From contig CAYFFE010000012.1 in the NCBI GenBank assembly GCA_964342265.1, positions 1 to 47,400 on the forward strand: a DNA stretch of 47,400 bases. The letters are read 5' to 3'. Under the pieces are notes generated by a model. The model saw only the letters and a list, made by a program, of their open reading frames with translations, was not told the origin of the DNA and made no database searches. Numbering within the stretch: the first letter of the stretch is position 1; the number at the start of each line of letters is the position of its first letter. The position numbers and the translations under genes are program-made. Positions 32,773-41,583 of the stretch are shown in pieces. Source of the DNA: Halioxenophilus sp964342265 (GTDB lineage Bacteria; Pseudomonadota; Gammaproteobacteria; Pseudomonadales; Cellvibrionaceae).

Positions 32773-34389
32773 CTACTGTTGATTTTCCTGATTTCTTAGT
32801 TCTTTGCGCAAGACTTTACCCACATTGGATTTGGGCAACTCATTGCAGAACTCAATTTTGCGGGGCACCTTGTAAGCCGTAAGGCTTTCGCGGCAATGCT
32901 CTATAATTTCATCGGCAGTAACGGAAGGATCGGAAGCAACCACAAACAATTTAATCGCCTCGCCACTTTTCTCATCCGGCACACCCACAACAGCGGCTTC
33001 GAGCACTTTGGGATGCGATACCACAATGTCTTCTACTTCGTTGGGGTACACATTAAAGCCCGACACCACAATCATGTCTTTTTTGCGATCGACAATGCGG
33101 ATAAAACCTTCTTCATCAATAGTGGCAATATCCCCAGTTAAAAACCAACCATCCTCGGTCATCACCTTGGCGGTTTCTTCGGGCCGCTGCCAATAGCCTT
33201 CCATTACTTGTGGGCCACGAATACACAATTCTCCAGGAACACCCACGTCGGTGGTATTGCCTTCGTCGTCGACAGTTTTTACTTCGGTGTCCGGCACTGG
33301 CAAACCCACCGTGCCCGAACGAATATCATCGGCGTGGCTGGCGCACACAACAGGCGAGGTTTCGGTTAGACCGTAACCTTCGTTAACCACGCAGCCCGTA
33401 ACCTTCGTCCACAATTTGCCGGTATCGCTGGTTAGCGCCATACCGCCCGAAGAGGTGGTGCGCAACTGAGAAAAATCCAAGCGCTTAAAATCTTCGTTGT
33501 GACACAAAGCTTTAAACAAAGTATCCAACCCTACAAAACCGGTAATTTGCTCGTTTTTTAGAGCGGCTACAAAGCCCGGAATATCACGCGGGTTGGGAAT
33601 TAAAATATTGCGCGCTCCGCGACTGAACAGCGATAAACAATGAAAATTAAACGCATAAATGTGATAAAGCGGTAGAGGCGCGACGAAAACCTCCTCCCCT
33701 TCTTTCATTATGTCATCCATGTGTTGGCTGACTTGCTCTTTATTGGCCACCAGATTGCGATGGCTTAACATGGCGGCTTTAGCGCGCCCTGTCGTACCAC
33801 CGGTGTATTGCAATACCGCAAGATCGGTGGGTTTTACGTCGACTTTATCGTAACTCTGTTTAGCACCCAATTTTAGCGCCTGCCGAAAGCCAATTTGATT
33901 TTTAAATTTAAGCTTGGGCACCATTTTTTTAACGTATTTGGCCGCAAAGTTAATTAGATGCCGTTTTGGAGAATCGTGTAAATCGGCCGCTTCTGTGATG
34001 ATGACAGATTCGACTTGGGTTTTTTCCACCACATGGCTGGCCGCCTCGGCGGTGTTAGCCAATACCACCAATGCTTTGGCTCCCGAATCAATAAGCTGAT
34101 GCTCAATTTCCCGCTCGGTATACAACGGGTTTGTGTTAACCACAATGAGTCCGGCTTTTAAGGCCCCAAATAAGGCAATGGGATACTGCAGAATATTCGG
34201 CATTTGAATGGCAATGCGATCGCCCGGTTGTAAATGGGAGCAATGCTGCAGGTAACTGGCAAATTGCAAGCTGAGGCGATTAACATCGGCGAAAGAAAGG
34301 GTTTTGCCCATGCAGGTAAAGGCAGGTAAATCGGAGTATTTTTGACAGGCTTCGTCAAAAACCTCGCAAATGGAGTGCGGTTCGATCAT
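32773..34389 (-). CDS. fadD: long-chain fatty acid--CoA ligase, FadD type
   Basis: The enzyme activates fatty acids to acyl-CoA by way of an acyl-adenylate. The 538 residues show the AMP-binding signature YTGGTTGRAK (195-204), the GYGLTETSP motif, the hinge segment VDRKKDMIVVSGFNVYPNEVE, and the C-terminal catalytic lysine region LPKSNVGKVLRKEL. This suits FadD of Pseudomonas or E. coli, though with a shorter N terminus (561 in E. coli). A weak ribosome-binding site (AGG) precedes the ATG. It has its own terminator. A small inverted repeat (GGATAA/TTATCC) lies 38-54 bases upstream, in promoter position. Confidence 0.93.
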   Translation of the reverse strand: MIEPHSICEVFDEACQKYSDLPAFTCMGKTLSFADVNRLSLQFASYLQHCSHLQPGDRIAIQMPNILQYPIALFGALKAGLIVVNTNPLYTEREIEHQLIDSGAKALVVLANTAEAASHVVEKTQVESVIITEAADLHDSPKRHLINFAAKYVKKMVPKLKFKNQIGFRQALKLGAKQSYDKVDVKPTDLAVLQYTGGTTGRAKAAMLSHRNLVANKEQVSQHMDDIMKEGEEVFVAPLPLYHIYAFNFHCLSLFSRGARNILIPNPRDIPGFVAALKNEQITGFVGLDTLFKALCHNEDFKRLDFSQLRTTSSGGMALTSDTGKLWTKVTGCVVNEGYGLTETSPVVCASHADDIRSGTVGLPVPDTEVKTVDDEGNTTDVGVPGELCIRGPQVMEGYWQRPEETAKVMTEDGWFLTGDIATIDEEGFIRIVDRKKDMIVVSGFNVYPNEVEDIVVSHPKVLEAAVVGVPDEKSGEAIKLFVVASDPSVTADEIIEHCRESLTAYKVPRKIEFCNELPKSNVGKVLRKELRNQENQQ

Positions 34390-34726
34390 AAAGCAACCTG
34401 TATTATCATTTATTTTATCAACTAAAGGATAACAGCATTATCCCGTTATTACAGCCGAATTCACAGGTCAGCACCAGCCAATAACTATAAGAAAATCAAC
34501 AGAGTGTATTAGACTTTTCCTGTAAAAGTTATAGGCCTTTTTAAGCTTGAAGCAAACGTTAATATTACTAAAAACCAACGTTCAAAAATTTTAATGCCCA
34601 TAAAAACAAAACGGCGGTGCTAATTACACCGCCGTTTTGCGAGTTGAATAAGCGAACTCTAAAGGAACCTCGGTAAATCAGGTATAAAGTTTAGAGCCGC
34701 TAGTCAATCTAAGCTTCAATCACTTA
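34390..34726. promoter_or_regulatory. 337-base gap holding fadD promoter and dehydrogenase terminator
   Basis: GGATAA (34427-34432) and TTATCC (34438-34443) form an operator-like inverted repeat upstream of fadD. The terminator of the acyl-CoA dehydrogenase is at 34607-34639. No gene is seen. Confidence 0.5.
34607..34639. terminator. intrinsic terminator of the long acyl-CoA dehydrogenase
   Basis: CAAAACGGCGGTG (34607-34619) and CACCGCCGTTTTG (34627-34639) form a 13-bp perfect stem with a 7-base loop. On the minus strand TTTTTATG follows. Confidence 0.93.
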
Positions 34727-36532
34727 TTAAGCATCAAAGTTAAAATGCTCAGCTTCCAGCTCCATCAAGTTGCCCGCACCGGACTTGATGGTTTCAACCA
34801 ACGTTAGAGTACGAGGTAATACGCGCTTGAAGTAAAAACGAGCGGTGCTGATTTTAGCGTTGTAGAAGTTAGCATCTCCTTCACCCGCTTCGACTTTAGC
34901 TTGTGCAACCGATGCCGCACGCGCCCAGAAGTAAGCTAAGCAGGCGTAACCGGAGTACATTAGGAAATCAACCGAAGACGCACCCACTTCCTCTGGGTTT
35001 TCCATGGCAGCCATACCAATGTGCATGGCCAATTCGCCCCACTCTTTGTTAATGCGAGTCAGTGGCTCGATAAACTCGGCCATGCCCTGGTTGTCGGCGT
35101 TGTCTTTGCAGAAGTTGTGTACCAACTTGGTGAAAGTTTTTAGCATTTCACCTTGGGTACCCAACACTTTACGGCCGATTAAATCCAGCGCCTGAATACC
35201 AGTGGTACCTTCGTACAACATGGAGATACGACAATCGCGAACGTTTTGCTCGGCACCCCACTCTTGAATGTAACCGTGGCCACCGAAACACTGCACGCCC
35301 AAGTTAGCGCTTTCAAAACCGGTTTCGGTTAGGAAGGCTTTGGCGATTGGCGTTAATAAGCCCAATAACTGATCGGCTTGTTGACGCGCTTCTTCGTCTT
35401 GGCTGTAGCGTGAAATATCCAACTGCTGGGCAGAGAAATAAATCATCATACGGCCGCCTTCAGCAAAAGCTTTTTGAGTCAGCAACATGCGGCGAACGTC
35501 TGGGTGAACAATGATTGGATCGGCTGGGCCCTCTGGGGTTTTCGGACCAGTTAACGAACGCATCTGCAAACGCTCTCGCGAGTATTCCAAAGATTTCTGC
35601 AAGCCAAGCTCAGCGTGAGCCAAACCTTGGATAGCGGTACCCAAACGGGCGGCGTTCATAAAGGTAAACATGCAAGCCAGACCTTTGTTTTCAGGCCCGA
35701 TCAAATAGCCGGTAGCGCCGTCGAAGTTCAATACACAGGTGGCGTTGCCGTGGATACCCATTTTGTGCTCGATAGAACCGCAAGTGACTTGGTTGCGCTC
35801 GCCCACTTGACCGTCGGCATTCACCAAGAATTTAGGCACGATGAACAGTGAAATACCTTTGGTGCCGGCTGGGGCATCTGGAAGACGCGCCAAAACGATG
35901 TGCACAATGTTGTCGGACATGTCGTGCTCACCGGCAGAGATGAAGATCTTGGTACCGGATACTGAATAAGTACCATCGCCACGAGGCTCGGCTTTGGTAC
36001 GCAACATACCTAGGTCGGTACCACAGTGTGGCTCGGTCAAACACATGGTGCCGGTCCACTGACCAGAAACCAATGATGGCAAGTAAGTGGCTTTTTGCTC
36101 ATCGGAACCGTGCTCGAACAGGGTTTCCATACAGCCGTGCGACAAACCTGGGTACATACCCCAAGCCCAGTTGGCAGAACCCACCATTTCGCTGATGATC
36201 GTACCGAATGATGCGGGCAAGCCCTGACCGCCGAACTCTTCTTCGTGGGTCATTGAAGGCCAGCCGGCTTCTACGTATTGCTGGTAGGCTTCTTTAAAGC
36301 CAGGAGGCGTGGTTACAACACCATCGTCCCAAGTACAACCTTGGTCGCCTACGCGGTACAAAGGTGCCAGAACGTTTTCGGAAAACTTGCCGGCTTCGCC
36401 AATGATGGCGTCCATGGTGTCGCGATCTGGAGTTGCCTCGCCTAACGGCAGCGCTTGATAGTGTTTATCATATTCCAGCACCTCGTGTAGGGCGAAACTC
36501 ATGTCTTTCAAGGGTGCTTTGTAATCTGCCAT
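34727..36532 (-). CDS. acyl-CoA dehydrogenase with C-terminal extension (FadE-type)
   Basis: The 601-residue product is a long acyl-CoA dehydrogenase of the type used for fatty-acid beta-oxidation in Pseudomonas and relatives, also related to DmdC. FAD and substrate loops are visible (MCLTEPHCGTDLGMLRT, YSVSGTKIFISAGEHDM, IEHKMGIHGNATCVLNF). The catalytic base is Glu441 in the typical LYEGTTGIQALDLIGRK. About 130 further residues form the C-terminal acyl-CoA dehydrogenase domain. GGAGA precedes the ATG. Chain-length preference is not visible. Palindromes at 36588-36638 in the promoter zone suggest a fatty-acid-responsive repressor, which is inference. Confidence 0.94.
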   Translation of the reverse strand: MADYKAPLKDMSFALHEVLEYDKHYQALPLGEATPDRDTMDAIIGEAGKFSENVLAPLYRVGDQGCTWDDGVVTTPPGFKEAYQQYVEAGWPSMTHEEEFGGQGLPASFGTIISEMVGSANWAWGMYPGLSHGCMETLFEHGSDEQKATYLPSLVSGQWTGTMCLTEPHCGTDLGMLRTKAEPRGDGTYSVSGTKIFISAGEHDMSDNIVHIVLARLPDAPAGTKGISLFIVPKFLVNADGQVGERNQVTCGSIEHKMGIHGNATCVLNFDGATGYLIGPENKGLACMFTFMNAARLGTAIQGLAHAELGLQKSLEYSRERLQMRSLTGPKTPEGPADPIIVHPDVRRMLLTQKAFAEGGRMMIYFSAQQLDISRYSQDEEARQQADQLLGLLTPIAKAFLTETGFESANLGVQCFGGHGYIQEWGAEQNVRDCRISMLYEGTTGIQALDLIGRKVLGTQGEMLKTFTKLVHNFCKDNADNQGMAEFIEPLTRINKEWGELAMHIGMAAMENPEEVGASSVDFLMYSGYACLAYFWARAASVAQAKVEAGEGDANFYNAKISTARFYFKRVLPRTLTLVETIKSGAGNLMELEAEHFNFDA

Positions 36533-36587
36533 ACCACAGTCTCCTGTTTACTATGCTTAGGTAGCTTGTTGTGTTCTTTATGATTGT

Positions 36588-36638
36588 ACGAGCGATACCG
36601 CTCGTTCGGATTTCAGCGCTTCGACTCCCTTGGGAGTC
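36588..36638. promoter_or_regulatory. two palindromes upstream of the acyl-CoA dehydrogenase
   Basis: ACGAGCG (36588-36594) pairs with CGCTCGT (36599-36605). GACTCCC (36623-36629) pairs with GGGAGTC (36632-36638). Both lie 55-106 bases before the start codon and may be operators or leader hairpins. Confidence 0.45.
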
Positions 36639-36846
36639 ATATTGAGTCTTCCCGACTTGTTAAACCCCGCCACTCACTGAGCGAAGTTAAAACGTTGCTG
36701 TTTTGACGATTCAGGCGTTGTTGATTGAGCCGTTTGCGCCCTGTATCGCCGCTGTCCAGCTAGGAGGCATAGAATACTGGCGTTACACGCGGGGTTAATA
36801 GACAAAAACGCCTGGATCTGATTGCTATTTTTATATTTATTTAAAA

Positions 36847-36869
36847 AATTGCCGATATTCACGGCAATT
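36847..36869 (-). terminator. intrinsic terminator ending the smc-zipA-ligA side
   Basis: AATTGCCG (36847-36854) and CGGCAATT (36862-36869) form a stem with a 7-base loop. On the minus strand the stem is followed by a T-run. It lies about 100 bases past the last small gene. Confidence 0.8.
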
Positions 36870-36965
36870 AGAGCGGCACCTGGTTAGAAATGGACGCAAC
36901 CGCAACTAACGCCCACAGTCGTTGAACAGAACTTATGAGCAGTGCATTTTTGCTGCTCTTGCTGC

Positions 36966-37190
36966 TTATTCCTTTTTGAGTTTACGAGATAACACCATAA
37001 TCAGCGCAATCAGTGCCGCGCCAATAACAATTAACGCCAAAAAAAGTAACGTGATCACAAAATAGCTGGCCACGCGCTGGGCGGGAACATCCCAACCAAA
37101 CACCGCCAACGCCAGAAACGCCAAGCCGGCAAAAACACCCGCCATAACACTGGAACGGCGCTTTAATTTAAATTTACGACTGAACAACAT
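36966..37190 (-). CDS. small two-segment membrane protein, unknown function
   Basis: This 74-residue product has a basic N terminus (FSRKFKLKRRSS), two hydrophobic segments (about 16-32 and 41-66) and a basic tail (SRKLKKE). It is probably an inner-membrane protein with both ends in the cytoplasm. I do not recognise the family. It is the last gene of the ligA-transglycosylase side, 59 bases behind the 147-residue gene, and ends before a terminator. Gene-like composition and position support it being real. Confidence 0.7.
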   Translation of the reverse strand: MLFSRKFKLKRRSSVMAGVFAGLAFLALAVFGWDVPAQRVASYFVITLLFLALIVIGAALIALIMVLSRKLKKE

Positions 37191-37249
37191 TGGCTCCGAT
37201 AACCCAGTTGGCTGAATTTGACACTGTGCAATAGCTTAGACCATTCACC

Positions 37250-37693
37250 TTAAAAAACCTCCTCGCGAGACCATTCGCAATGCACCTGCATATCGCCCGA
37301 GCCCGGCTCGTGCCAGGAACCACTGGTTTCCCAGGTAAAGGTATGAACCCCCGATAAAACAGTCTCCAAGTGCACTTTGGCCGAAACCCAGTACATTTTG
37401 CCGAGCAGTTTTTCAAAATCGGCCAACCAGCTTTGCCACTCGTATTCAATACCGCGATAAGAGGCGCCAAAGTGTAAAACTTCGCTGGTGCCAAACCCGG
37501 TTTTCTCGGGCAGCGCGAACATTTCTTTGGCCAAAAACGGCCACTCGTCGGCACCGGGCAGAGAAGTCATGGCCTGGCGATTAACCGCGCGAAAATCGTG
37601 ATCCAGTGCGTTGGCGTTGATGATGCAACCGTATACCAGCGATTCGTAATCCAACTGAGCGTCCTCCGTTCGACTGGGCTCTAAAAAATCCAC
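37250..37693 (-). CDS. conserved-looking hypothetical protein
   Basis: I do not recognise this 147-residue protein. It is acidic, rich in aromatic residues (Trp, Tyr, Phe), with no signal peptide or membrane segment, and the pattern suggests an alpha/beta cytoplasmic fold. The GTG at 37693 gives a 13-base overlap with the transglycosylase stop, which fits translational coupling; a later ATG at residue 42 would remove the most gene-like start. Function cannot be inferred beyond operon membership with ligA and the transglycosylase. Confidence 0.65.
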   Translation of the reverse strand: MDFLEPSRTEDAQLDYESLVYGCIINANALDHDFRAVNRQAMTSLPGADEWPFLAKEMFALPEKTGFGTSEVLHFGASYRGIEYEWQSWLADFEKLLGKMYWVSAKVHLETVLSGVHTFTWETSGSWHEPGSGDMQVHCEWSREEVF

Positions 37694-38289
37694 CAGCCGC
37701 TGTTAAGCCGTTTTTCACAGGATTTTAGCTGTCGACTGTAAGTGTCGGCACGGCTCGCCACTTTGCGAGCCACCCCTTTCAACCAACCCTTGCTGGCGTA
37801 GGTTTTCCGAGAAAAGCCACCATGGCCTTCGTGATAGGCCAAATATAAATGATAGGCATCGTTTTTGGCGATGCCGTTGGTCTTGTGGCTCTGCAGGTTG
37901 TACCAAGCCACAAAATCCACCGCGTCGTCAAAGTCATCACGATCGGCACCCCGATGACCGCTTTTTTTGCGATACCAGTCCCAGGTGGCGTCTTTTACCT
38001 GAGCGTAACCGTAGGCATCGCTTTTGCGCGGCCCTGGAAAAATCCACAAAATTTTGGTGCGTGGCGGCTTGGCTTTGGCCACAAACCTGGATTCCTGGTG
38101 CATGATGGCCATTAAAATGGGAATGGGCGAATCCCAGCGCTTACTGGCTTTTTTGGCCTGTTTGTACCAACTGTCTTTCTCGTCGAAGATGTGGCAAACG
38201 TTGTCGATATGCTTGGGCGGTAACGTGGTGCAACCCGCGGTTATTAACACCAATACCAATAACAAACAGCGGTTCAGCAATCGGCTCAT
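37681..38289 (-). CDS. lytic transglycosylase-like lipoprotein (SLT domain)
   Basis: The 202-residue product has a lipoprotein signal (LVLVLITAGC, lipidated Cys20) and an SLT-type domain. The catalytic glutamate is probably Glu66 in AIMHQESRF, followed by SDAYGYAQVKDATWDWY and a late YHEGHGGFSRK. Such enzymes cleave peptidoglycan glycan strands with 1,6-anhydro formation, from the inner leaflet of the outer membrane. The ATG overlaps the ligA stop by one base, so it is coupled to ligA. The domain is small, and the family resembles EmtA-like or PA-type transglycosylases; the exact subfamily is uncertain. Confidence 0.85.
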   Translation of the reverse strand: MSRLLNRCLLLVLVLITAGCTTLPPKHIDNVCHIFDEKDSWYKQAKKASKRWDSPIPILMAIMHQESRFVAKAKPPRTKILWIFPGPRKSDAYGYAQVKDATWDWYRKKSGHRGADRDDFDDAVDFVAWYNLQSHKTNGIAKNDAYHLYLAYHEGHGGFSRKTYASKGWLKGVARKVASRADTYSRQLKSCEKRLNSGWWIF

Positions 38290-40325
38290 TATTCAGCCCC
38301 CGCGCTTGTGTACTCGGCTAACAAATTCAAAAACGCCTGCTCATCGATCACTTTAACCCCCAACTCTTCTGCTTTACTCAGTTTCGACCCAGCCCCGGGG
38401 CCGGCCACCACACAGTGGGTTTTTTTGGAAACACTACCAGAGACCTTAGCGCCCAAAGCCTGTAATTTTTCTTTGGCTTCGTCGCGGCTCATGGCCTCTA
38501 GAGTGCCCGTAATAACGTAGGTTTCACCCTCCAATGGCAGGCTAACATCGGCACTGGGTTCCTGTTCCTGCCAGTGCAAACCGGCTGCTTTGAGCTCGGC
38601 CACTAGCTGCTGATGCTCAGATTGAGCAAACCAATCGTGAATAAAATGCGCCACCACTGGGCCAATATCATCGATTTGCTGCAGCGCCTCTTCATCGGCT
38701 TTGGCAATGTTATCGAGCGTGCCCAAGGCCGTTGCCAGATTGCGCGCCGTGGCCTCGCCTACTTCGCGAATACCCAACGCGTAAATGAACTTGGGCAAAG
38801 TCGTGGCTTTGCTTTTGTCGATGGCGTTAATGAGGTTTTGCGCTGACTTGTCACCCATACGCTCCAGCGCTGCTACGTCTTCAGCCGTTAGGCGATAAAT
38901 ATCGCCCGCGCCATGAATCAACTCTTGATCGACCAGCACTTCCACTAATTTATCGCCCAAACCTTCGATATCCATGGCTTTGCGTGAGGCGAAGTGCTTG
39001 ATCGCCTCTTTGCGCTGCGCGCCACACACCAAACCGCCAGAACAACGCGCTACGGCCTCGCCCGGAACGGTTTCGACGGGCGACTGGCAAACAGGACACT
39101 GATCGGGGAAGACAATATCGCGGGCGTTATCGGGGCGCTGGTTGTCCACCACCGAAACCACCTGTGGAATCACATCGCCGGCGCGACGAACAATAACGGT
39201 ATCGCCCACTTTAACGCCTAAACGCTGTATTTCGTCGCGGTTGTGCAACGTGGCGTTAGAAACCGTTACTCCGCCCACAAATACCGGCTCCAAACGCGCC
39301 ACAGGCGTGACCGCACCGGTACGTCCCACCTGAAACTCCACGTCAATTAAACGCGTGGTTTGTTCCTGGGCCGGAAATTTATAAGCAATCGCCCAGCGCG
39401 GCGCGCGCGAGACAAAGCCCAGCCGCTCCTGCAACGCCAGATTGTTCACCTTAAATACAATGCCGTCGATATCGTACGGCAGCCCGTCGCGCAGCTCAGA
39501 TAATTTACGATAGTAGTTTAAACAGTCGTCCAAACCCTGGGCGGTCGCCATGTGGCTGTTGATGCGCAAGCCCCATTGATTGAGAGCTTCTAACACGCCG
39601 GTGTGAGTTTCGGGTAAGCTGCCGCCTTCCACCAGTCCCACACTGTAAGCGCACAGCTGCAAAGGTCGCGACGCAGTAATGTTGCTATCGAGCACGCGCA
39701 AACTGCCCGCGGCGGCGTTGCGCGGATTAACGAACACCTTACCGCCGGATTCTCGTGCCGCCTGGTTGATTTCTTCAAAGCCTTCTTTGGGCAGATAAAT
39801 CTCGCCGCGCACCTCCAACAGCTTGGGATAACCCGAGCCGCGCAGCTTAAGTGGCACCGACTTGATGGTTCGCACATTTTGGGTAATGTCTTCGCCGTTT
39901 TGACCATCGCCGCGCGTTGCCCCGCGCTCTAATCGTCCATCGCGATAAATTAAGCTGATAGCAATGCCGTCGAGCTTCGGCTCGCAGGCAAATTCGAGGG
40001 TGTCTTGCGATTTGAGTCGGTCCTGCAGGCGGCGCACAAAATCTGCCATGTCGTCGTCGCTAAAGGCATTATCCAAAGACAGCATGGGCATTTCGTGGCG
40101 CACCGATTGGAACGCCGACAGCGGCGGCGCACCCACGCGCTGGGTGGGAGAGTCGGCGGTCACCGCCTCGGGTAATTGCAGCTCCAACGCTTTTAAGCGG
40201 TGAAAACCCCGATCGTATTCGGCATCGGGAACAGAAGGATCATCGAGGACGTAGTATTCGTAATTGTACTGATTGAGTTGGTTGCGCAGCGCCTCTATCT
40301 CTTGCGCAATAGCGTGTTTATCCAT
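38289..40325 (-). CDS. ligA: NAD-dependent DNA ligase
   Basis: LigA seals nicks in DNA during replication and repair, using NAD+. The 678-residue product has the N-terminal NAD-binding Ia domain, the adenylation domain with Lys117 in CEPKLDG, an OB-fold, a four-cysteine zinc finger (CPVC ... CSGGLVCGAQ), helix-hairpin-helix repeats, and a BRCT domain at the C terminus (about 595-670). Length matches E. coli (671). The stop overlaps the transglycosylase start. It follows zipA, a common order in gammaproteobacteria. Confidence 0.98.
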   Translation of the reverse strand: MDKHAIAQEIEALRNQLNQYNYEYYVLDDPSVPDAEYDRGFHRLKALELQLPEAVTADSPTQRVGAPPLSAFQSVRHEMPMLSLDNAFSDDDMADFVRRLQDRLKSQDTLEFACEPKLDGIAISLIYRDGRLERGATRGDGQNGEDITQNVRTIKSVPLKLRGSGYPKLLEVRGEIYLPKEGFEEINQAARESGGKVFVNPRNAAAGSLRVLDSNITASRPLQLCAYSVGLVEGGSLPETHTGVLEALNQWGLRINSHMATAQGLDDCLNYYRKLSELRDGLPYDIDGIVFKVNNLALQERLGFVSRAPRWAIAYKFPAQEQTTRLIDVEFQVGRTGAVTPVARLEPVFVGGVTVSNATLHNRDEIQRLGVKVGDTVIVRRAGDVIPQVVSVVDNQRPDNARDIVFPDQCPVCQSPVETVPGEAVARCSGGLVCGAQRKEAIKHFASRKAMDIEGLGDKLVEVLVDQELIHGAGDIYRLTAEDVAALERMGDKSAQNLINAIDKSKATTLPKFIYALGIREVGEATARNLATALGTLDNIAKADEEALQQIDDIGPVVAHFIHDWFAQSEHQQLVAELKAAGLHWQEQEPSADVSLPLEGETYVITGTLEAMSRDEAKEKLQALGAKVSGSVSKKTHCVVAGPGAGSKLSKAEELGVKVIDEQAFLNLLAEYTSAGAE

Positions 40326-40373
40326 GAAATAACAGAGTTTCCCAGTTTTAATCTGAAAATTAACGTCCGCGCC

Positions 40374-40430
40374 GGTTTAGAGGTGGTTTAGAGGTTTCGG
40401 CGCGCAGTTTTTAATCGGTTTTAATCAGCC
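40374..40430. repeat. short tandem duplications between zipA and ligA
   Basis: GGTTTAGAGGT occurs twice in tandem (40374-40384, 40385-40395). Shortly after, TTTTAATCGG is followed by TTTTAATCAG. Both are in the 159-base gap and may be slippage products. Confidence 0.6.
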
Positions 40431-40484
40431 ATTGCCAATCAGTTTTTATCCACTCGACAGTAATCGATGCGACCTAGCACTCCA

Positions 40485-41522
40485 CTATGAGCTCGACATA
40501 GTCAAACGCTTGCGCTCGTAGTCTCGCACTCGCTCGCGGTAGTGCTCTACGGTTTGATTTTTTAACACGCTGCGTTGTTCGTCTTTTAATTCTCCGCCCA
40601 GGTTATCGGCCAAATATTTGGCTACATCGTAGAGCAAATCGAAGGCGACCATACTCTTAACCTTGCACGGCAGCGCTAAAAACAGACTCACGCCGGGCGT
40701 TTTGAATTCATCCATGGTTTGCAAATCGAACGTGCCGGGCGTGACGATGTTTGCCATGCTAAACAGAATGGGGCCTTTACCGTCGGCCTCTTGATGACGA
40801 TGAAAAATATTCATTTCGCCAAAACGCATGCCCGCCTCAATGGCGACTTCCAAAAGATCGTTGCCAGCAAAATAGTAGCCCGACGGCGCCATCACATTGA
40901 TGACTAATACCTCGTCGGGCTCGCGTAATTCTTGCGGTTCGCTATCGTTGGGAGCTTCGTCAAGATCAGCTTCGGATTTGTAGCTCGGCTCGGAGCGCGA
41001 GTAATCATCGGCTGGGGAATCACTGTCAGTGAGCGGCTCTTGCGGCTCTTGTGACTGAGGCAACTCTTCCGATTGCCCTGTCTCGTCGAGGGATTCATCC
41101 AAGTCGGAAATATCGCCCAATGTGGGTTCTTGTGGCTGTTTGCCTTTGCGCGGGGTTTTGGGCTCGGCCACCGAATCCATGAGCATGGGCACGGATTCGT
41201 CGAGATTGAGCGATACTTGCTCGGGTATTTTAAAACCGCTGGTGGTGCGGCTGGCCGAGTAGGCTTTGCGAACGCGCTTGTTGAACTCATCGGCGGCTGT
41301 TTCGTCGCGCTGGGTAACCACGCGAGCGCCACCGCCGGGCAATTCGCTACCGTAGGTTTTCGATTCGCCGCCGCTACCGCTGCCGCCATTGGTGTCGATT
41401 TTGGCCGACATTTTAATGCTGTTGCGTCGGTTCTGACGCATCCGCCGAACGCCGTCTAACACTACCGCCAGAATGGCCAAGCCGATAATAACGGTTAGCC
41501 AGCCGCGTGTTCCAAAGTCCAT
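40485..41522 (-). CDS. zipA: cell division protein ZipA
   Basis: ZipA anchors FtsZ to the inner membrane at the septum. The 345 residues show the N-terminal membrane segment (about 8-23, WLTVIIGLAILAVVLDG), a basic stretch (RRMRQNRRNS), a long Pro/Glu/Ser-rich spacer (about 45-200), and the globular FtsZ-binding domain (about 203-335, with GYYFAGNDLLEVAIEAGMRFGEM and MDEFKTPGVSLFLALP). AGAGGGG precedes the ATG. It follows smc after 61 bases and precedes ligA. Confidence 0.96.
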   Translation of the reverse strand: MDFGTRGWLTVIIGLAILAVVLDGVRRMRQNRRNSIKMSAKIDTNGGSGSGGESKTYGSELPGGGARVVTQRDETAADEFNKRVRKAYSASRTTSGFKIPEQVSLNLDESVPMLMDSVAEPKTPRKGKQPQEPTLGDISDLDESLDETGQSEELPQSQEPQEPLTDSDSPADDYSRSEPSYKSEADLDEAPNDSEPQELREPDEVLVINVMAPSGYYFAGNDLLEVAIEAGMRFGEMNIFHRHQEADGKGPILFSMANIVTPGTFDLQTMDEFKTPGVSLFLALPCKVKSMVAFDLLYDVAKYLADNLGGELKDEQRSVLKNQTVEHYRERVRDYERKRLTMSSS

Positions 41523-41546
41523 AGTTCCCCTCTTTTTCGTTGGTCA

Positions 41547-41575
41547 CTCGCCGGCAGTTTTGGCCTGCCGGTGAG
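41547..41575 (-). promoter_or_regulatory. 11-bp hairpin between smc and zipA
   Basis: CTCGCCGGCAG (41547-41557) pairs with CTGCCGGTGAG (41565-41575) with one G-T-type mismatch. It lies 9 bases past the smc stop, without a T-run. It could stabilise smc mRNA or partly terminate it before zipA. Confidence 0.5.
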
Positions 41576-41583
41576 AATTCGGT

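Larger units (their letters stand above)
36533..36965. promoter_or_regulatory. 433-base gap: dehydrogenase promoter and end of the ligA operon
   Basis: The gap holds two palindromes upstream of the dehydrogenase (36588-36605 and 36623-36638) and a terminator (36847-36869) for the operon to its right. An open frame at 36674-36862 overlaps the terminator and is not supported. Confidence 0.6.

Noticed and set aside
31207..36532. A single lipid-degradation operon (patatin, fadD, acyl-CoA dehydrogenase)
   Set aside because: fadD and the dehydrogenase each end in a strong terminator and all gaps exceed 330 bases, so they are separate transcripts even if functionally related.
36674..36862. 62-codon open frame on the minus strand
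   Set aside because: It begins inside the terminator at 36847-36869 and has no gene-like composition or ribosome-binding site.
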